Origin: Macrotrachela quadricornifera
Lineage: Eukaryota; Rotifera; Eurotatoria; Philodinida; Philodinidae
Reading direction: 5' to 3'
NCBI GenBank assembly: GCA_022393335.1
Contig: JAJEKB010021945.1
Coordinates: 887,898 to 951,897, forward strand
DNA length: 64,000 nucleotides
Shown here: one piece after another, positions 35,901 to 48,958 of the stretch
How the letters are laid out: each line of letters starts with the position of its first letter
Numbering within the stretch: the stretch's first letter is position 1
Made by a program: the position numbers and the translations under genes
Notes under the pieces: model-generated
Seen by the model: the letters and a program-made list of their open reading frames with translations, nothing else
Database searches by the model: none
Told to the model about the DNA's origin: nothing

Positions 35901-38900
35901 ATACCGGGACTAATTTTTTTGAGATTTATTTCTTCTGTTGGATTTATTTATTTACTTAGGATTTATTGAGACTATATAGCTGTATCAGTATTTCAGCGCA
36001 CCCCCACTCTTGGCCCCGATCTCCGCACTCGCCCTCACCCTCAATAGGAGTTATGTGGAACTTATTGTAAGATGTATCGGGATTTATTAAAAAATCCGAA
36101 TAAATCCCAAAAAAATAGATTTCGGTACCTGCTGAAAATTATTAACTATTAGTATTATTTTCATTTTACAGTGTAGATACTAGATAAGTAGATTTGATAT
36201 GAATGAGATTTTTTATTGATCACTTAAAGCGCGAGAAGTTACTCTATGATGCCGCATGATTGATTTTTCGATTTGTATAAGATTGTGCATAAGATTAGAT
36301 TGTTCACAGACAAATGGTCAAAAATGAACAAAGTGACTATATGACTGACGGCTACAAAGAATTGTCTATGCTTATATCTCTGCTATTGTACTTGAGGGTG
36401 AGAACTTTCTTATATACCGTTCGATAAAGCGAACTTCACTCTACAAATTCTATTATATTACTGAGTACAGGATTTGGTCAAAGAGATTTATCTTAATCAA
36501 CTTTTGAAGACTATTTTCCGTGATTCATGGAGTATATCTTAGATGTTCTTTTCTATTAATCTATCGAATACTGAAAAATGATATAAATATATAGGGACAC
36601 GCGAAGTCATGAGGAACAAAAATATATAATTAGAATTAATTTTAATTGTTACAGGCATAAAAGAAGCTTTGACAAAATATTAACCATATACTTTCGTCTA
36701 TTTATAAATTTTTTGAAGAGATAAAAATTTGTGATAGAAGTGTCTCGTGAACGATGTGTCCAAAGATCGTGATATTTGTACAGTATTTATGGCTTATCGA
36801 GCTCTATCAGATGATATATGAATGGGGTAATTTGGAAAGACTTTATGCAAAAAGTGTTTGACTTTCCATGGAACCATCTAATAAATTAGTTTAAAATAAC
36901 TAAATCTGCATCTATACCAAATATTAAAATATATGTAAGTGGAGTCAAATTAGTTCTATCGTATTTTTATAGCTAACAATACGTTTTTCAATCATATAAT
37001 ATGTCAAAGATTTGATATTTCATTCTGAAATTTTTTTTTATTAGGCTCAGACGATATTGCAATTCCAAATATTATATTGAAGCAATCTACATGTTCTATG
37101 ATTATTGGTAAAATTGTTCTCGTTCAAATGCTTGGTGAGCAAAATACAAATATCTGGGATGAAACACAAATGGATACTGTTTTCAGCAAGGCAGAAAAAC
37201 GAAAACATCGAACGGTTACTTTGTATGAAGATACAACTTACCGAATGCGTGTTCAATTGGGTTGCGGTGAACGATTCGATGGAACTTCATTTGTGAATAT
37301 TTGTGATCTTTCACAAACTGTACATGTATGGACAGATCTTAATGATAATGGATATGAATTATCGGAAAAACAAGATCATCATTATCATTGGTCGGATAAT
37401 TTCATACCTGAAGGTATGTACGACGTGAATATTCATATACCACCGATCGATGGTAAACATACAAAAGCGGGACCACATAGAATGCAAGTTGTTGTGTTAC
37501 CCAGTGAACAATATCAAAGAGATTGTGGCAATATTCGATACAACGAGACCAGATTTTATACTGTGGATATTATTCCTCGTGCAAATCATGCAGGTAAAGA
37601 TTTATTTGATTACTGATTGAATGTTTTATCATTGATATTAAAGAAAAATTTTCTTAGACATTCTCTTCTTCCATTATCTCATAGATTGACTTCATAGACA
37701 ATTTATTTTTCTTTATCAAATTAAATATCATTGAATATATTTTTAGAAAAACACTTTTACGAAAGAATTTTTGTTTGACTTTCATATTTTTGTCTGATTT
37801 AGAAGTTAAACACATTGGATAATAATTACTAGCGAATAAGAAAAATTCAGAATTCTCTTTGACTGCTTTTAAAATACTAAAAATGAGGAAGTACCATGAT
37901 TTATATTAGTTAATATTAAGATTGTAGAAGATGTTTTACTTTTCTATAAATAATTATAAAGTGTTATTATTTCTATTCTTTTTTTGTACCATAGTATTGA
38001 GAAACACATAAATATTCTTCTAAAATCTTGACTTTATTTCGCATTGGCACAACATTAGTATTAGATAAAAACTTTATCTGAAATGTAATACAACAGCTGA
38101 TAGTAACGAGTATGATAATCGGTTCTCTTTATTGCAATAAATAAATTTAAATATATAGAAGACTAATGGAAAAATATATGATAGAAAACATTTCATTATT
38201 ATTTCTAGTATGATAAATGACACATCTTCTCAATATATATAATCTAATATTACGGATGTTTTTTCATTTTATTTTAGTTGCTACGCCAGCTGCAAATATC
38301 GTATATGAAAATCCACTTTGTTACTTGAATATGGCTAAAATTCTTCTTGTTCTAATGGCTGGAGAAATAGGCTCGCAAATTCGTGATGATCTACCAACAA
38401 ATGCATTATTGAATGATTATCAAGATCGTCATCATCTCTCTGTTACAATTTATGAACAAACCGCATATCTTATACGAATCCGACTAGATTGTTCTTGGCA
38501 ATTAAATTCTGAATTATTCAAACATGGTTGTAACTTAGCTCAAGATGTACATATATTGATTGATTTAAATGATGATGGACATTTTGATTCAACAGAAAGT
38601 GCAACACCGTACAGATGGCCAGTGACAAGTTATATGCCGGAAGGCATTTATGACTTACAAATACATGTACCTCTTATTGATGAGAAATATATTAAATCAG
38701 GATCACATCGTATGCGACTCGTTGTAACGTCGAATGATAATTATTTAAGAATTTGTACTAGATATGATCACAATGAAACTCGAGATTATACAATTAATAT
38801 TATACCAAGAGCACGATATCACAGTAAGTATATTTTTACTTATTGGTAGGAAGTTTTCAATATTCTTGAAATAAGCTATTGATATTTAATATTCGATGTA

Positions 38901-41863
38901 AGAATAATGAATATAGTCATTCAAAAAAAATTACTTGACCAGAGTATATACTAAAATTTCGAGGTTTTGCTATTCGAGAATCATAACTAAGATCAAAGTT
39001 TGAAATATCACTTTCACCAAAAAAAAATAAGTATGTTATATATATAACGTTATTAAGACAAATCTAGGAGGTATTTTGCAAATTATTGAAAAACATATTC
39101 ACATGATTAAATTTATTTTATACAGAAAGTAATATAACGAAATTTATCAATAATTCTACGAAGATCAATCGATCAAAAGAATGATGTAGTCGTACCATAT
39201 AAGAAAAAGATTTTTCTCACTCATAATACGAATCACTACTTATATTTAACATTTCAATCAAAACATTATATTTCATTATCTGATTATTTTTTTTAGCTCA
39301 AATGAACATGGCAACTCCTTATACTGGAATAAGTGACGTAGCATGTTCTCTTCCTCTTGGCAAAATTAGTCTTGTTCTTATGGCTGGTGAACATCGAACT
39401 CAAATACGTGACGATGAATCAACAAGAACTGTAATGGCCACTAACCATTATCATCAATATCAACATTATCTATCTATTGCATTATATGAAGATATGACTT
39501 ACCTTCTACGCATCCAACTTGACTGCGGACAACAATCGAACAAAGATGCATATCTTACTCATTGTCATCTTATATATGAAGTTAATATTTGGATAGATTC
39601 AAATGATGATGGTATATTTGATAATAGTGAAAATGTAACTCCGTATCATTGGCCACTTCATAGTTATACGCCAGAAGGTGTTTATGATATACAAGTATAT
39701 ACGCCTATTATCGATGGACACAAAGTTAACAGTAATCCACATCGTATGAGTTTGGTTGTCACATTGACTGAACAATATAGTTCAAAATGTAGTACTTTTG
39801 ATTATCGGGATACAAGAGAATATACTGTTACACTTCTTTCAAACAAGAGACAGACAAGTAAATATTTTTAAATTATTTGATTAGAGAAATCGAATTTTAT
39901 GAATGTAAATGTCCCTATAGTTCTATTATGATCAATGTTGTTCATGTACTATGATCATTTAAATGTTTATAAATGTATTCTGCAGTCAAGAATATATTTG
40001 TGTATAAAGAATTGAATAGTGTCTCTATCAATGTAAGGAAAAACTATTAACATGTTCTACGGACCAGTATTGGACACAATAGAATGCCGTTAAATATGAA
40101 AAGAAATAGAAAAGCTTAAGTATTGAGAAATAATATTTTTTTAAATTCTCTATCCTTTTACAATCACCTTTGAAAGATAAATAGAATTTTTTGACAGAAT
40201 TTCATCTATTTTACATGTTCTTATTAATTTTTATTTATTATTTTAGTTTATAATGGTCTCTCATTTTTGACATTACCTGAAAATGTATGTACTCAAACTA
40301 ATGCTCATATCGTACTGGTCATTATGACTGGCGAAAAAGGTACTCACATCCGTGATAATTCGTTATCCTATACACCACTCAATGAAAATCAAAATCAACA
40401 TCATTTAGCTATTTCATTGTACGATGATACTACTTATCGTATACGAATTCAACTAGATTGCCCGTCACCTTCAAGTAGAGGTCCATTGAATATCAACTGT
40501 AATCTAGCTCAAGATGTCAATGTTTATATTGACTTCAACAATGATGGAAGATATGATGAATCCGAAAGTCGTGTACCACATCGATGGCCATTACCGAGTT
40601 TTATGCCATTGGGTATTTATGACTTAGAAATTTATATTCCTCCTGCCCATGAACAGAATATGGGATTTGGTTCGCATAACATGCGTGTTGTTGTTATGCC
40701 AAGTGAAGAGTACATTAGTAGATGTGGTCGAACCGACTATCGTGAAGTACGAGAATATATAATTAATTTAATGCCTAGAGCAATATATGCTGGTAAGACA
40801 TCTTTTTAAAACATTACACTTATAATAAGAGCAAAGATGATGATTATTGCGATGAGATTATTTTATAAATGATCGAGACAGTTTTGACACGTCTTCTCAC
40901 TTAAATGTATGATAAGTTGAACTGTAGAAGAAGGAAATGATTTTTCAATCCATGAAGAAGTATAAAAATAAACTTTGTATATATTTATGACCAAATTAAT
41001 TTTTTAAACTTTCTTATCTATCTAAAAATACTTATTGTCACGATGTATGACTCGTATTATAGAGAAAGCAATAAAACGAAAATCACTATTTGACACATAA
41101 TCTGTCTATTAAATTTATTATATTCGTCATTATTGTATTGATATATATGTAAACAGTTTTTATTTATCTATTTTAAGGACTTTTTTTGATTAAATTTATA
41201 AAACAAAATTAATAATTTATTCAAATTAGAATTTAGTCTTTCACTCATAACATATATTAAATTCAATAATAATATGTCGTATTTTCCTTTTTAGTCGATT
41301 ACAGAGATATATATTGTTCTGCTGGTAATTTGGTCTGTTTACCTGGTAATAGTGCACTATCTTTGGTCCAATTAGCTGGTGAGCAACGTACACAAATTCG
41401 GGATGAAATGAAAAGATGCAGCTCAGCGAATAACTTTAATGATCAAACTGATTTAACTGCGATATTATATGACCAATCAGTTTATCAGCTTCGATTACAA
41501 TTGTATTGTGTACACCCATGGGGATATATAAATTCATATAATCAAGATCCATATTTGTTTCAATCAAGTTGCACACATGCTCGTTACATTGATGTATGGA
41601 TAGACATGAATAATGATGAAATATTTGATACCAGTAGAGAACGAATGGTTTCAAGTGATTGGTATACAGATGGTCGGCAAATAGATGATTATAATTTTAA
41701 TATTGTCATTCCAAAGATAGATGGTAAATATTACTTGAGTGGACAACATCGTATGCGTATTATTGTCACACAAGATGAAAAAAGTCGTAATCCATGTTCC
41801 AATACTGGCTACGGCGAATCGAGAGACTATACAATAAATATCATGCCAAAGTTGTCATATTAA
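32997..41863 (+). CDS. Type II membrane protein with Glu/Lys stalk and five GEVED-like domains
   Basis: Eleven exons joined by GT/AG sites and phase: 32997-33021, 33083-33158, 33339-33382, 33489-33614, 33664-33768, 33821-34596, 37045-37593, 38278-38823, 39297-39857, 40247-40792 and 41295-41863; about 1,300 residues plus the unknown gap. Residues 1-53 are cytoplasmic, with basic residues before LGIGCGAIALLAVLVAFAIL (membrane, about 54-75). Then follow a linker, about 250 residues of Glu/Lys/Thr repeats (PKEEATTEEG type, with ten N at 34224-34233) and five domains of about 180 residues, one per exon. Each has GEx.T.IRD, a YEDTTYRIRIQLDC block, WIDLNDDGxFDxSE, YMPEGIYDLxI, HRMRVVV and a C-terminal DYRETRDYTINI block. 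The layout matches the GEVED family, a probable Ca2+-binding extracellular module also found in bacteria. All introns around the domains are phase 1. Function unknown; a surface adhesin or receptor is plausible. Confidence 0.8.
33821..34596 (+). repeat. Glu/Lys/Thr-rich tandem coding repeat with assembly gap
   Basis: Within exon 6 of the GEVED gene a unit of about 30-36 nt recurs around 18 times: (G)AA GAA GCG ACA ACA GAG GAA GGG CCG AAA, encoding PKEEATTEEG-like decamers that drift to PKAEATTKKG and LKEEATTEQR. Ten N at 34224-34233 interrupt it. The flanks are nearly identical, so the gap is probably a collapsed repeat and its true length is unknown; the exon lengths do not sum to a multiple of three, as expected for a placeholder. 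The purine-rich strand and the long minus-strand open frames here are by-products. Confidence 0.85.
35266..35894. repeat. Foldback inverted repeat inside a GEVED-gene intron
   Basis: Arms 35266-35505 and about 35660-35894 are reverse complements of high identity over about 235 bp. Shared blocks include ACTGTTTGA, TTAATTCGTGG, AGAAACGTCAAAAAGTC, TACTTTTGGCTAG, TGTTGAAACAAACATCATAT, GAAGTCAGCACACAAAA and TAATGTTATGTGAATTTAAA. A spacer of about 155 bp separates them. It has no coding sequence. It lies in the 2,448-nt intron (34597-37044), in line with recent insertion. Confidence 0.92.
35902..36127. mobile_element. Small TA-flanked MITE
   Basis: 226 bp bounded by TA and terminal inverted repeats: left CCGGGACTAATTTTTTTGAG, right reverse complement CCGAAATCTATTTTTTTGGG, both continuing into GATTTATT. 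TA at both ends suggests a Tc1/mariner-type mobiliser. It begins eight bases after the foldback ends and is also inside the GEVED-gene intron. A decayed relative is near 17040-17250. Confidence 0.65.
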
Positions 41864-42007
41864 AATGTGATACTGACAATTTATTGACAATACTATTAGA
41901 GCAATGTCATATTAATACATATTCACTATCATAAACTCATTTTCATTTGTTTCTTATTCATAGCATGTAAATCCCTTCCTTCTTCCCTTTTCTTTCTTTT
42001 ATTTAAC
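41864..42007. other. 3' flank of the GEVED gene
   Basis: A short AT-rich and pyrimidine-rich stretch after the stop. I see no canonical AATAAA before the MITE starts. Confidence 0.3.
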
Positions 42008-42435
42008 TTAACTATAATCGTTTGGAGACGATTATTCCCTTATGGGGCCATGATGATTTTCTGGTATTTGGAAACACAAAGATTCTTATATGAGATTAGG
42101 TTTTGTTAAATTTTTTATTAGAGACTTTTTGGCTATAGTTTGGATTATAATTAGATTATTTTTTCCGATAATTAATAATGAATAATAAATATAGCTCAGT
42201 TGATTTTCAGCGAAAATTTTGCTAGTGTAAAAACCTGCAAGAAACGTTCCTGTCTCTACATGAATACGGTAAGTTGGTTTTACACATGTTGAACTGTATC
42301 ACGTTTTGAAAAATTTCTAAAGACGCGTTTTCTTAAAAATGTTTTTGTAAAATAGAAATTTATATTGATTTATGATGAAATACACAGAAAAAAAGAATTT
42401 TTTTGTTCGAAAAAATCCCGTCTCCAAAGGGTTAA
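42008..42435. mobile_element. TTAA-flanked MITE, diverged
   Basis: The right end reverse-complements to TTAACCCTTTGGAGACGGGA (ending 42435). The left end has TTAAC, a seven-base interruption, then GTTTGGAGACG. The two inverted GTTTGGAGACG/TTTGGAGACGG blocks define a 428-bp element with TTAA at both ends, resembling 48959-49513. No coding capacity. Confidence 0.5.
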
Positions 42436-43078
42436 AGTATGAAATGCAGGAGCTTTGTACAGTTGCTTGTATGTTTTGATTTTTCATCTTTTTCTGAATA
42501 TATCTAAAACTGTTTTTGACATAATCACATATGATTTTGTAGAGGACTTCGTGCGCTATCTTTTCATAATACATAAGGCTTTAATCATAGGGATAATAGA
42601 GAAGAAATCTTAAAAATACTGAGAGACCCATTTTTCCTGGACTATCAGTTAGTATGAGTTAATCCATTTTTTCATATAGTACATTCTTATATTGCCTCAA
42701 TGAGACCTAATAAATAAGTCTATATAAAGAAATGTATTAGAAGAGCTCTGGTATATAATTGAATACCTTACATAAAGCAAAACCATTATTTTTTTAATAG
42801 TTTTATGTAATGGATACATGCGGATTCCAGAACACTGTTGAAGTTACAAAATGAGGATGATAACAGAAGGTTAAATATTCTAGTGAAGCACAACAGTCTG
42901 TACTGTCAATATCTATTGATTTCGTCCCTTGTATATTTAGCTTGAAAAATAACGATACATATGTTCAAATCTCTGATTTTTATCTGGAGTTCATATGGAC
43001 ATCAGGCAGGTAAATTAAAGTTAATATAAATATAATCATCAAAACTAATCAATATTCACATTTCGACATTTTTTATTT
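42436..43078. other. Intergenic, no gene seen
   Basis: AT-rich, no supported gene or repeat. Confidence 0.35.
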
Positions 43079-43711
43079 GAACATAAATCGGGAAGACTAG
43101 TAGAGGTGGATTTGGATGTTTTAAAGCAGCTCATCGAAGAAGATCCTAGATTAACTACACGACGTTTAGCAAAGCGACTTGGGTACGTCCATGCTACAGT
43201 GAAAACACATCTGAAAGAATTTGGAAAAATGCAGAAATATGGTATTTGGATATTACATGCATTGTCACTGCGCCAGCTTCAACTCACGGTTGCCGCTACT
43301 GTCAAATTAATGACGTCTCATCGTAACTGCCAATGGTTCCACAATCTTATTACTGGTAATGAAAAGTTGGTGTTGTATGTCAACCATATGTGTAAGTAGC
43401 AATGACTGGAAGCTGGACCAATAGGTATAGCAACATCCAAGAATAAACTTCACTCAAAGAAGATTAAGCTGAGCGTCTTGTGGAGATTAAAAAGGATTAT
43501 TCATTGAGAACTTCTTCCAACTGATCGCAACATCACTATTAATCTCTATTGTCAACGATTGGACCGACTTGTAGCAGAACTACTAACGCAGGATCCTTGT
43601 GTCTACCATAACATTGCCAACAAATCATAGACAGAGCCAATTGTATCCTTGAAACTACAAAGAAAGAAAATTTTCAAAAAAAAAAACGCAAGCACTTTCT
43701 GGCCAACCTAA
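43079..43711 (+). pseudogene. Mariner transposase fragment, 5'-truncated
   Basis: It begins abruptly in the RSGRP-type linker (HKSGRLVEVDLDVLKQLIEE) and continues DPRLTTRRLAKRLGYVHATV, the second helix-turn-helix. It then jumps after an internal deletion to QWFHNLITGNEKLVLYVNHM (before the second catalytic Asp) and, in another frame, LSVLWRLKRIIHWELLP, the region following that Asp. The 3' end is an inverted repeat whose reverse complement is TTAGGTTGGCCAGAAAGTGC, ending near 43711 beside TA. The 5' end is missing. It belongs to another subfamily than the copy at 230-1471. Confidence 0.82.
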
Positions 43712-46700
43712 TATATTAAGAAATATGATTGGAGTATAAATCTATTTTTGTTTATTGATTTCAAATTTTATTTGTCTTTATCTGCGTACGAAACACAGAT
43801 ATCAAAAGAATTGAAAATCGTTCAGTAAAACTTATGTCCTTTACTTTAAAAAACACTATAACATTGAAGAGAATATAACAAAATATATTCATATAAGCCA
43901 TATAAATGTAAAAGAGCAAATATTCACTATGTTTTATTCCTCTATGTAATAAATATTGTTTTTATATGTAATTGGTTATAAAGTCCCTTTATAAAATATC
44001 ATATTATTGGTAGGTATGTATATATTTTCAAAAAGCATATCATTAATTGCATTACTATATATATATATAAAATAAGAGATACTCTCATTTTCTTCACCAA
44101 TGTCTCTTTAAAAAAAAGCAATTCTCTTATTAGAAAAAAACATTTACACAGACATCCATTTAAGTGCCAAGTTACTTTAAATAAAAGCTAAGTAAAACCT
44201 TCAATTTTTTCTAATTAAAGAGACAAAAATATCTAAATAAAAAGTTATTTGTATAGTTACCATATTAATAAAGCATTTGTTACTTTTCGTGGTCGTCCTT
44301 TTTTGTGTTTTCAGCGAGTACTATATCCTCTATTGATAGAAGTGGTTTGAAAAACTCCAATCTAATATCTATATCAATAACATGTTTGTAAATGTATTCT
44401 TTACAGCAGCTAGAATAATAATATAGCATAATTTTCTGATATGATAAAGCCTATAGAAACACTCTTGTATCTACATTCATAATGACATCCTAAATTTGAA
44501 ATAAAATTCAACATTAGGTATTTATATAAAAATAAGGTAGCCAAATATAGAAATACAGGTCATATATAAAAGAAACAGGAGATAGAAAAAAGGAAATATT
44601 GTATTGGAGTGTTCTCGAAGAAAAATCATACGCATTCAAGCATGACATAAGAACGAAAAATATAGAGATATATTACGATGATAATTGAATGCTAACAGAA
44701 TGAAAGAAAGCGAGAAGAAAATGTATACACGATACCCATGTAACTAAAAAGTCAAAGAAATAACCATTAAAACGATGAAACTGATAAAAACATTGATATT
44801 TTTTATTCATTTTATCAGCAAAAACGTCGTTTTTTTTCACATTTTAGCTACATAAGTATCACAGTAAAAAAATTTATTCTATCCTTAATAATCATACTTA
44901 ATCTGTATGAGAAATTGCTTAGTAGTAATAATTTTTATTTTAAAACTTTGATTTCAATTTATTAAGTTAGTAAAAACAAAATTTTACTTTGATATTAATT
45001 ATCTAACTTAGCATTTATATATATTTATTTAGTAAAACAAGAGTATTAATAATAATGAATAAGACTATTAAAATCCATCATACATATCATGATTTTTCAT
45101 ATATTTAGACAATCTTCGAATCTCTAAAACATATACTTATTTGACAGTTATTTTCAAAAACATGACGTTTACTTGCGAAACATTTTACAAGTTACCGTAT
45201 CTTACATACAAACATGTAACCTATAGAAAATATTTTCATAAGATCGTCACAATAAAGATGCAGCGGTGGCAGCTTTTCTAGTTTAAATGAGTCACAACCT
45301 TAAAAATCAAAACATTTTCTTAAATATAATGACACTAACAGCATTACAGTAGTAGATTCTCTCCTATCATGAGCATCTCTGCTTTGATTTTCAAATGAGA
45401 AATGTATAATCATGTTGAACTAAACTATACACATAAAAACACAATTTTTCAAGTAAAATATATGAGATTACTAAAGAATATTATTTTTTAGACAATCCTA
45501 CAGAATAGTTTTGTATTTTAAACACATTGATAGCTAGAATTTTTCTTAATTATACTTGTCATTGCAAAAACGTTATTTGCTGATTTATGAAAAACTGTTG
45601 CTTTCTTTCTTTTTTTGTATAGATAAACAATATTTGATTTAAAAATCATTTTCTCTTATATAATTATTTGCATTGATATATACATGTTTCTCATACATAT
45701 ATAATGGCACTTATTTCCACTAACGTTGGATGTATCGCTAAGGTAAGTAAAAAATGTTGTCGTAAAATATGCCAACACATCAAAAATTTCGAATGATATG
45801 CCTAGAAATGAATTTTGTTTGTTTATTAAAAAGCTTGTCAGCTTGACATTTTTGGGGCTAAAATGTAGAACTGACAGATCTTCTTCAGGTTAACTATGTT
45901 AATATATAATAGATGATAGTTGCTCTTAGAAAAATCGATCGTTACAGATATGATCTCTTCTATTTATATTCGAATTTCGAACAAAAATTTCTAATTGTTT
46001 TTATTTGTTTATTGCTATTTGTTCATTTTTATAATCATGGACTCAATCGAAAAAGATGTCTTCTATTAAATTTAAGAATTTAAATCAATTCGAGAGTATC
46101 TTTATGACAACTCTTCATCATAAAAAGTATTATTTATAGAGAGAAGCAGCTGCGAAGCCTCGATTTGCAATTTGTATTCATCATTTTCTTCGAAAGTATA
46201 GTTGAATTTCATAACCCAGGTAATTGAATCTAGTCGTCGTATAGGTGCAGATACAGCGCTTTAAACGGTTGTACACATGCGGTGTTTCGTCAGAATTCTA
46301 GTCAAGGATTTCTGACAGTATTTACACAGTACATAGCACCGTATCTGCGCCATTTACGGATCGTATATGATCGTTTCACTTAGGAATAGACAATTAAAGT
46401 AATAGGCTCGTGTGCTATGATAACTCAGATATAATCAAGATATTAGATATTGTGATTATGCAAGGTATCCAATACATAGGCAAATTCAATTGTAATAGTG
46501 ATATCAAGAATTGTAGCTGTTATAAATGTTATATACTATGGTCGAGCTAGTTATAATCACATTCTATCTTTGTTAGGCGCACCAAAAATAAGGTTTTTCA
46601 GTAAAATCTCGATATATCGTGCCTCGATATATACGGAGTGTGAAAGTGAGCAGAGTGGGATATCTTGATATCAATAAGAAAATCTTTTGTTGATTTTTAA

Positions 46701-47667
46701 GTAATGGTACTTTTTGAAAGATCATTACATAGCTCGTTGAGGGGTAACATGCTTCAACTTTATTTAAAGACAATCAATGATCGATCGTTCTAAGTCAACT
46801 CTGGTGATTCAGGATCAATAGTATCACCTTTTATATTGTAAAAGCCAAAAAATGGCAGAAACTTTATCTTTAAAAGCCAGACAAAAAAACAAAATGTGTT
46901 GTTTTGTGAGATTCTCCTTGATGCCGTAATGAGAATCTTTATACGAAGAGACTTCCAGGAGAGCAAAAGACGGGTAAAAAGACTCGTTAGTTTTATTAGT
47001 CAAATATTGTTGGGAGTCCGTACACTGCATCCTGACTAGTCGACAGACGAACGTCAGTATTTCAATATATTGTAGTCATTTTTACAAAACGGACTAGTCC
47101 TAACGATTCGTCATAATACCTGTGCGATATATGTATATATTGAAAAATATATATGTGCCTATCGATCATATTGCTAACTACATGATACACATTACAGGAT
47201 ATAGATACTTTGTGTTACATACCTAGCTCAGCAAACAGCTGAACTATACAAGACGATGTTTCATCGGTGACACAATAATATTATTACCAGGTTTATATAA
47301 TATTGTTGACGAGAATTCATACATTTTTTAATTTAATAAATGATAATCTTATAGTGAAGAAAATATGATAATAATATAATTTCTTTCCTTTTTTTCTCTG
47401 ATCTGTATGATAAAAACAGTTAAAGATGAAGATGAATCAAAGTTAATGATTTTTTAACATATTAAATTTAATAAAATTGTCTTGTTAATAAAAACAATTT
47501 TTATAATCAATAATCGATAAATAAACTACATCATTATAAAATTCTAGATAATTAAACAGTCGTGTTTTTAATAATGCAAGTTTGACACTTTGCTATTTTT
47601 AGATTATATAAATATTTACTAAGATATATTGAATTGAAGGTGACACAGATTTTTCATAAACGAGCAA
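43712..47667. other. Long AT-rich intergenic stretch with one hairpin
   Basis: No supported gene in almost 4 kb. (TA)n lies at about 44056-44070. At about 46240-46365 an imperfect hairpin pairs GGTGCAGATACAGCGCT with AGCACCGTATCTGCGCC, with inner GTTTCGTCAGAATT/GATTTCTGAC blocks. Nothing else can be named. Confidence 0.4.
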
Positions 47668-48571
47668 TCCTAGTGAATGTACTGAGTATAGGGTAACTGA
47701 CAAAATCCTCTGCTACTGGTATACCCGAGGAACTTTTAGGTACATATAAAGTACTCGGGCGGGTACGCTGTTATCAAAATTGCAATGTATTGATGATCGA
47801 ACATAACCTTCGACCTTTTTTATTTTTGTTTCTCTCAAAAAAGTATCTTGTTATGTCTATCGGACATGATACCCTCTCTTTCCTCTTCCATGCATTTGTT
47901 TTGCATTCAGACTCTCACATTTTTCCTCCTTCACACACGTACACGTCCTCCTCCATCCTCCATATGTTTTGTTTGTTTTTCTTCACCGCCCGCATATTCT
48001 TTCTCTTCCTTTTTGAGAATATATGTAGCTGGTGTCTTTCTGCTTGCCTGTGTGTCTTTTATTCTTGGGTTATCATGTGGTTAAGAATAAACGAAGATTC
48101 ATCATGTGTCTGACATTATTTTATCTTTTCAAGTCTGAAAACTCAAACAGAACAAACTTTGGCATCTCACAGGGTTCGAGTTGATCAAATCTTCGTCCGA
48201 TTACATAAGGGTAGTCCTCACTCAATTTCTTGTTGAGAACGGCATGTTCTCAACTAGTAAATAGTCAAGAAATAACCTAGAAAAAAAATTAGTATGAAAA
48301 AACATTAATTTTTTGTTTTATCGAGTTGCTTATATGAAGAGATGTGTACAAAAGATAACGGTGAATGACCAGTTGCCACAGAGAACGCGATAAATTTAGG
48401 GTACCCCGTAGAGTATTTCGCAGTAAAATTACAGGTGCAAATACTCATACAAATCCTTGTACAGTAAACATATTGCTACAGGTATCCGATGTAGTACCTG
48501 TATCAGTATAATGACAGGGAATTTTGGAAGTATCCATATTGGGTACCCTGAACTCAGTACTTTCTCTAGGA
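47668..48571. mobile_element. GTAC-rich TIR element, copy B
   Basis: 904 bp, same orientation as copy A at 7537-8193. The left end is TCCTAGTGAATGTACTGAG; the right end reverse-complements to TCCTAGAGAAAGTACTGAG, a better-matched TIR pair than in copy A. It has about 240 bp more than copy A: a pyrimidine-rich block (47870-48060) and an additional GTACC-containing subterminal segment. No clear target duplication (AA at most). The open frames in the pyrimidine-rich part have no coding character. Confidence 0.82.
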
Positions 48572-48958
48572 AAGTCATTCAAACCCAAAATTACATCAAG
48601 TTTCTATAATTATACTAGACTTGACGGGTATTAAAAATCAGTCATATTAGACTATTCCAGTCCTATCAGTATGTCGCTTTTTAAAATATTGTTCAGTCCT
48701 GATGAACACACTCGATATTTTAAACTAGACACGTCGTCTATCCTGTTTTCTTTTTTGCTTGCCTAAGCTATAATACTTTATGATTATTCGAATAAATAAA
48801 CAGGTTTATTCGATATATTTGCTTTAAACTAATATTTTTCATATAGTTTCATAAATTTTATACTGTAAAAGACAGACCGTTTATTTAATTTATAAAAAAA
48901 CAGCGTTATACCGCAATATAAGTATCTTGAGTTTTAACATGATTACTTAATGTAAATA
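48572..48958. other. Intergenic, no gene seen
   Basis: AT-rich spacer between two transposon-like elements; nothing recognised. Confidence 0.35.

Noticed and set aside
47790..48113. 107-residue plus-strand open frame in repeat copy B
   Set aside because: It lies in a pyrimidine-rich part of a nonautonomous element, is absent from copy A, and gives a low-complexity Phe/Leu/Ser protein.
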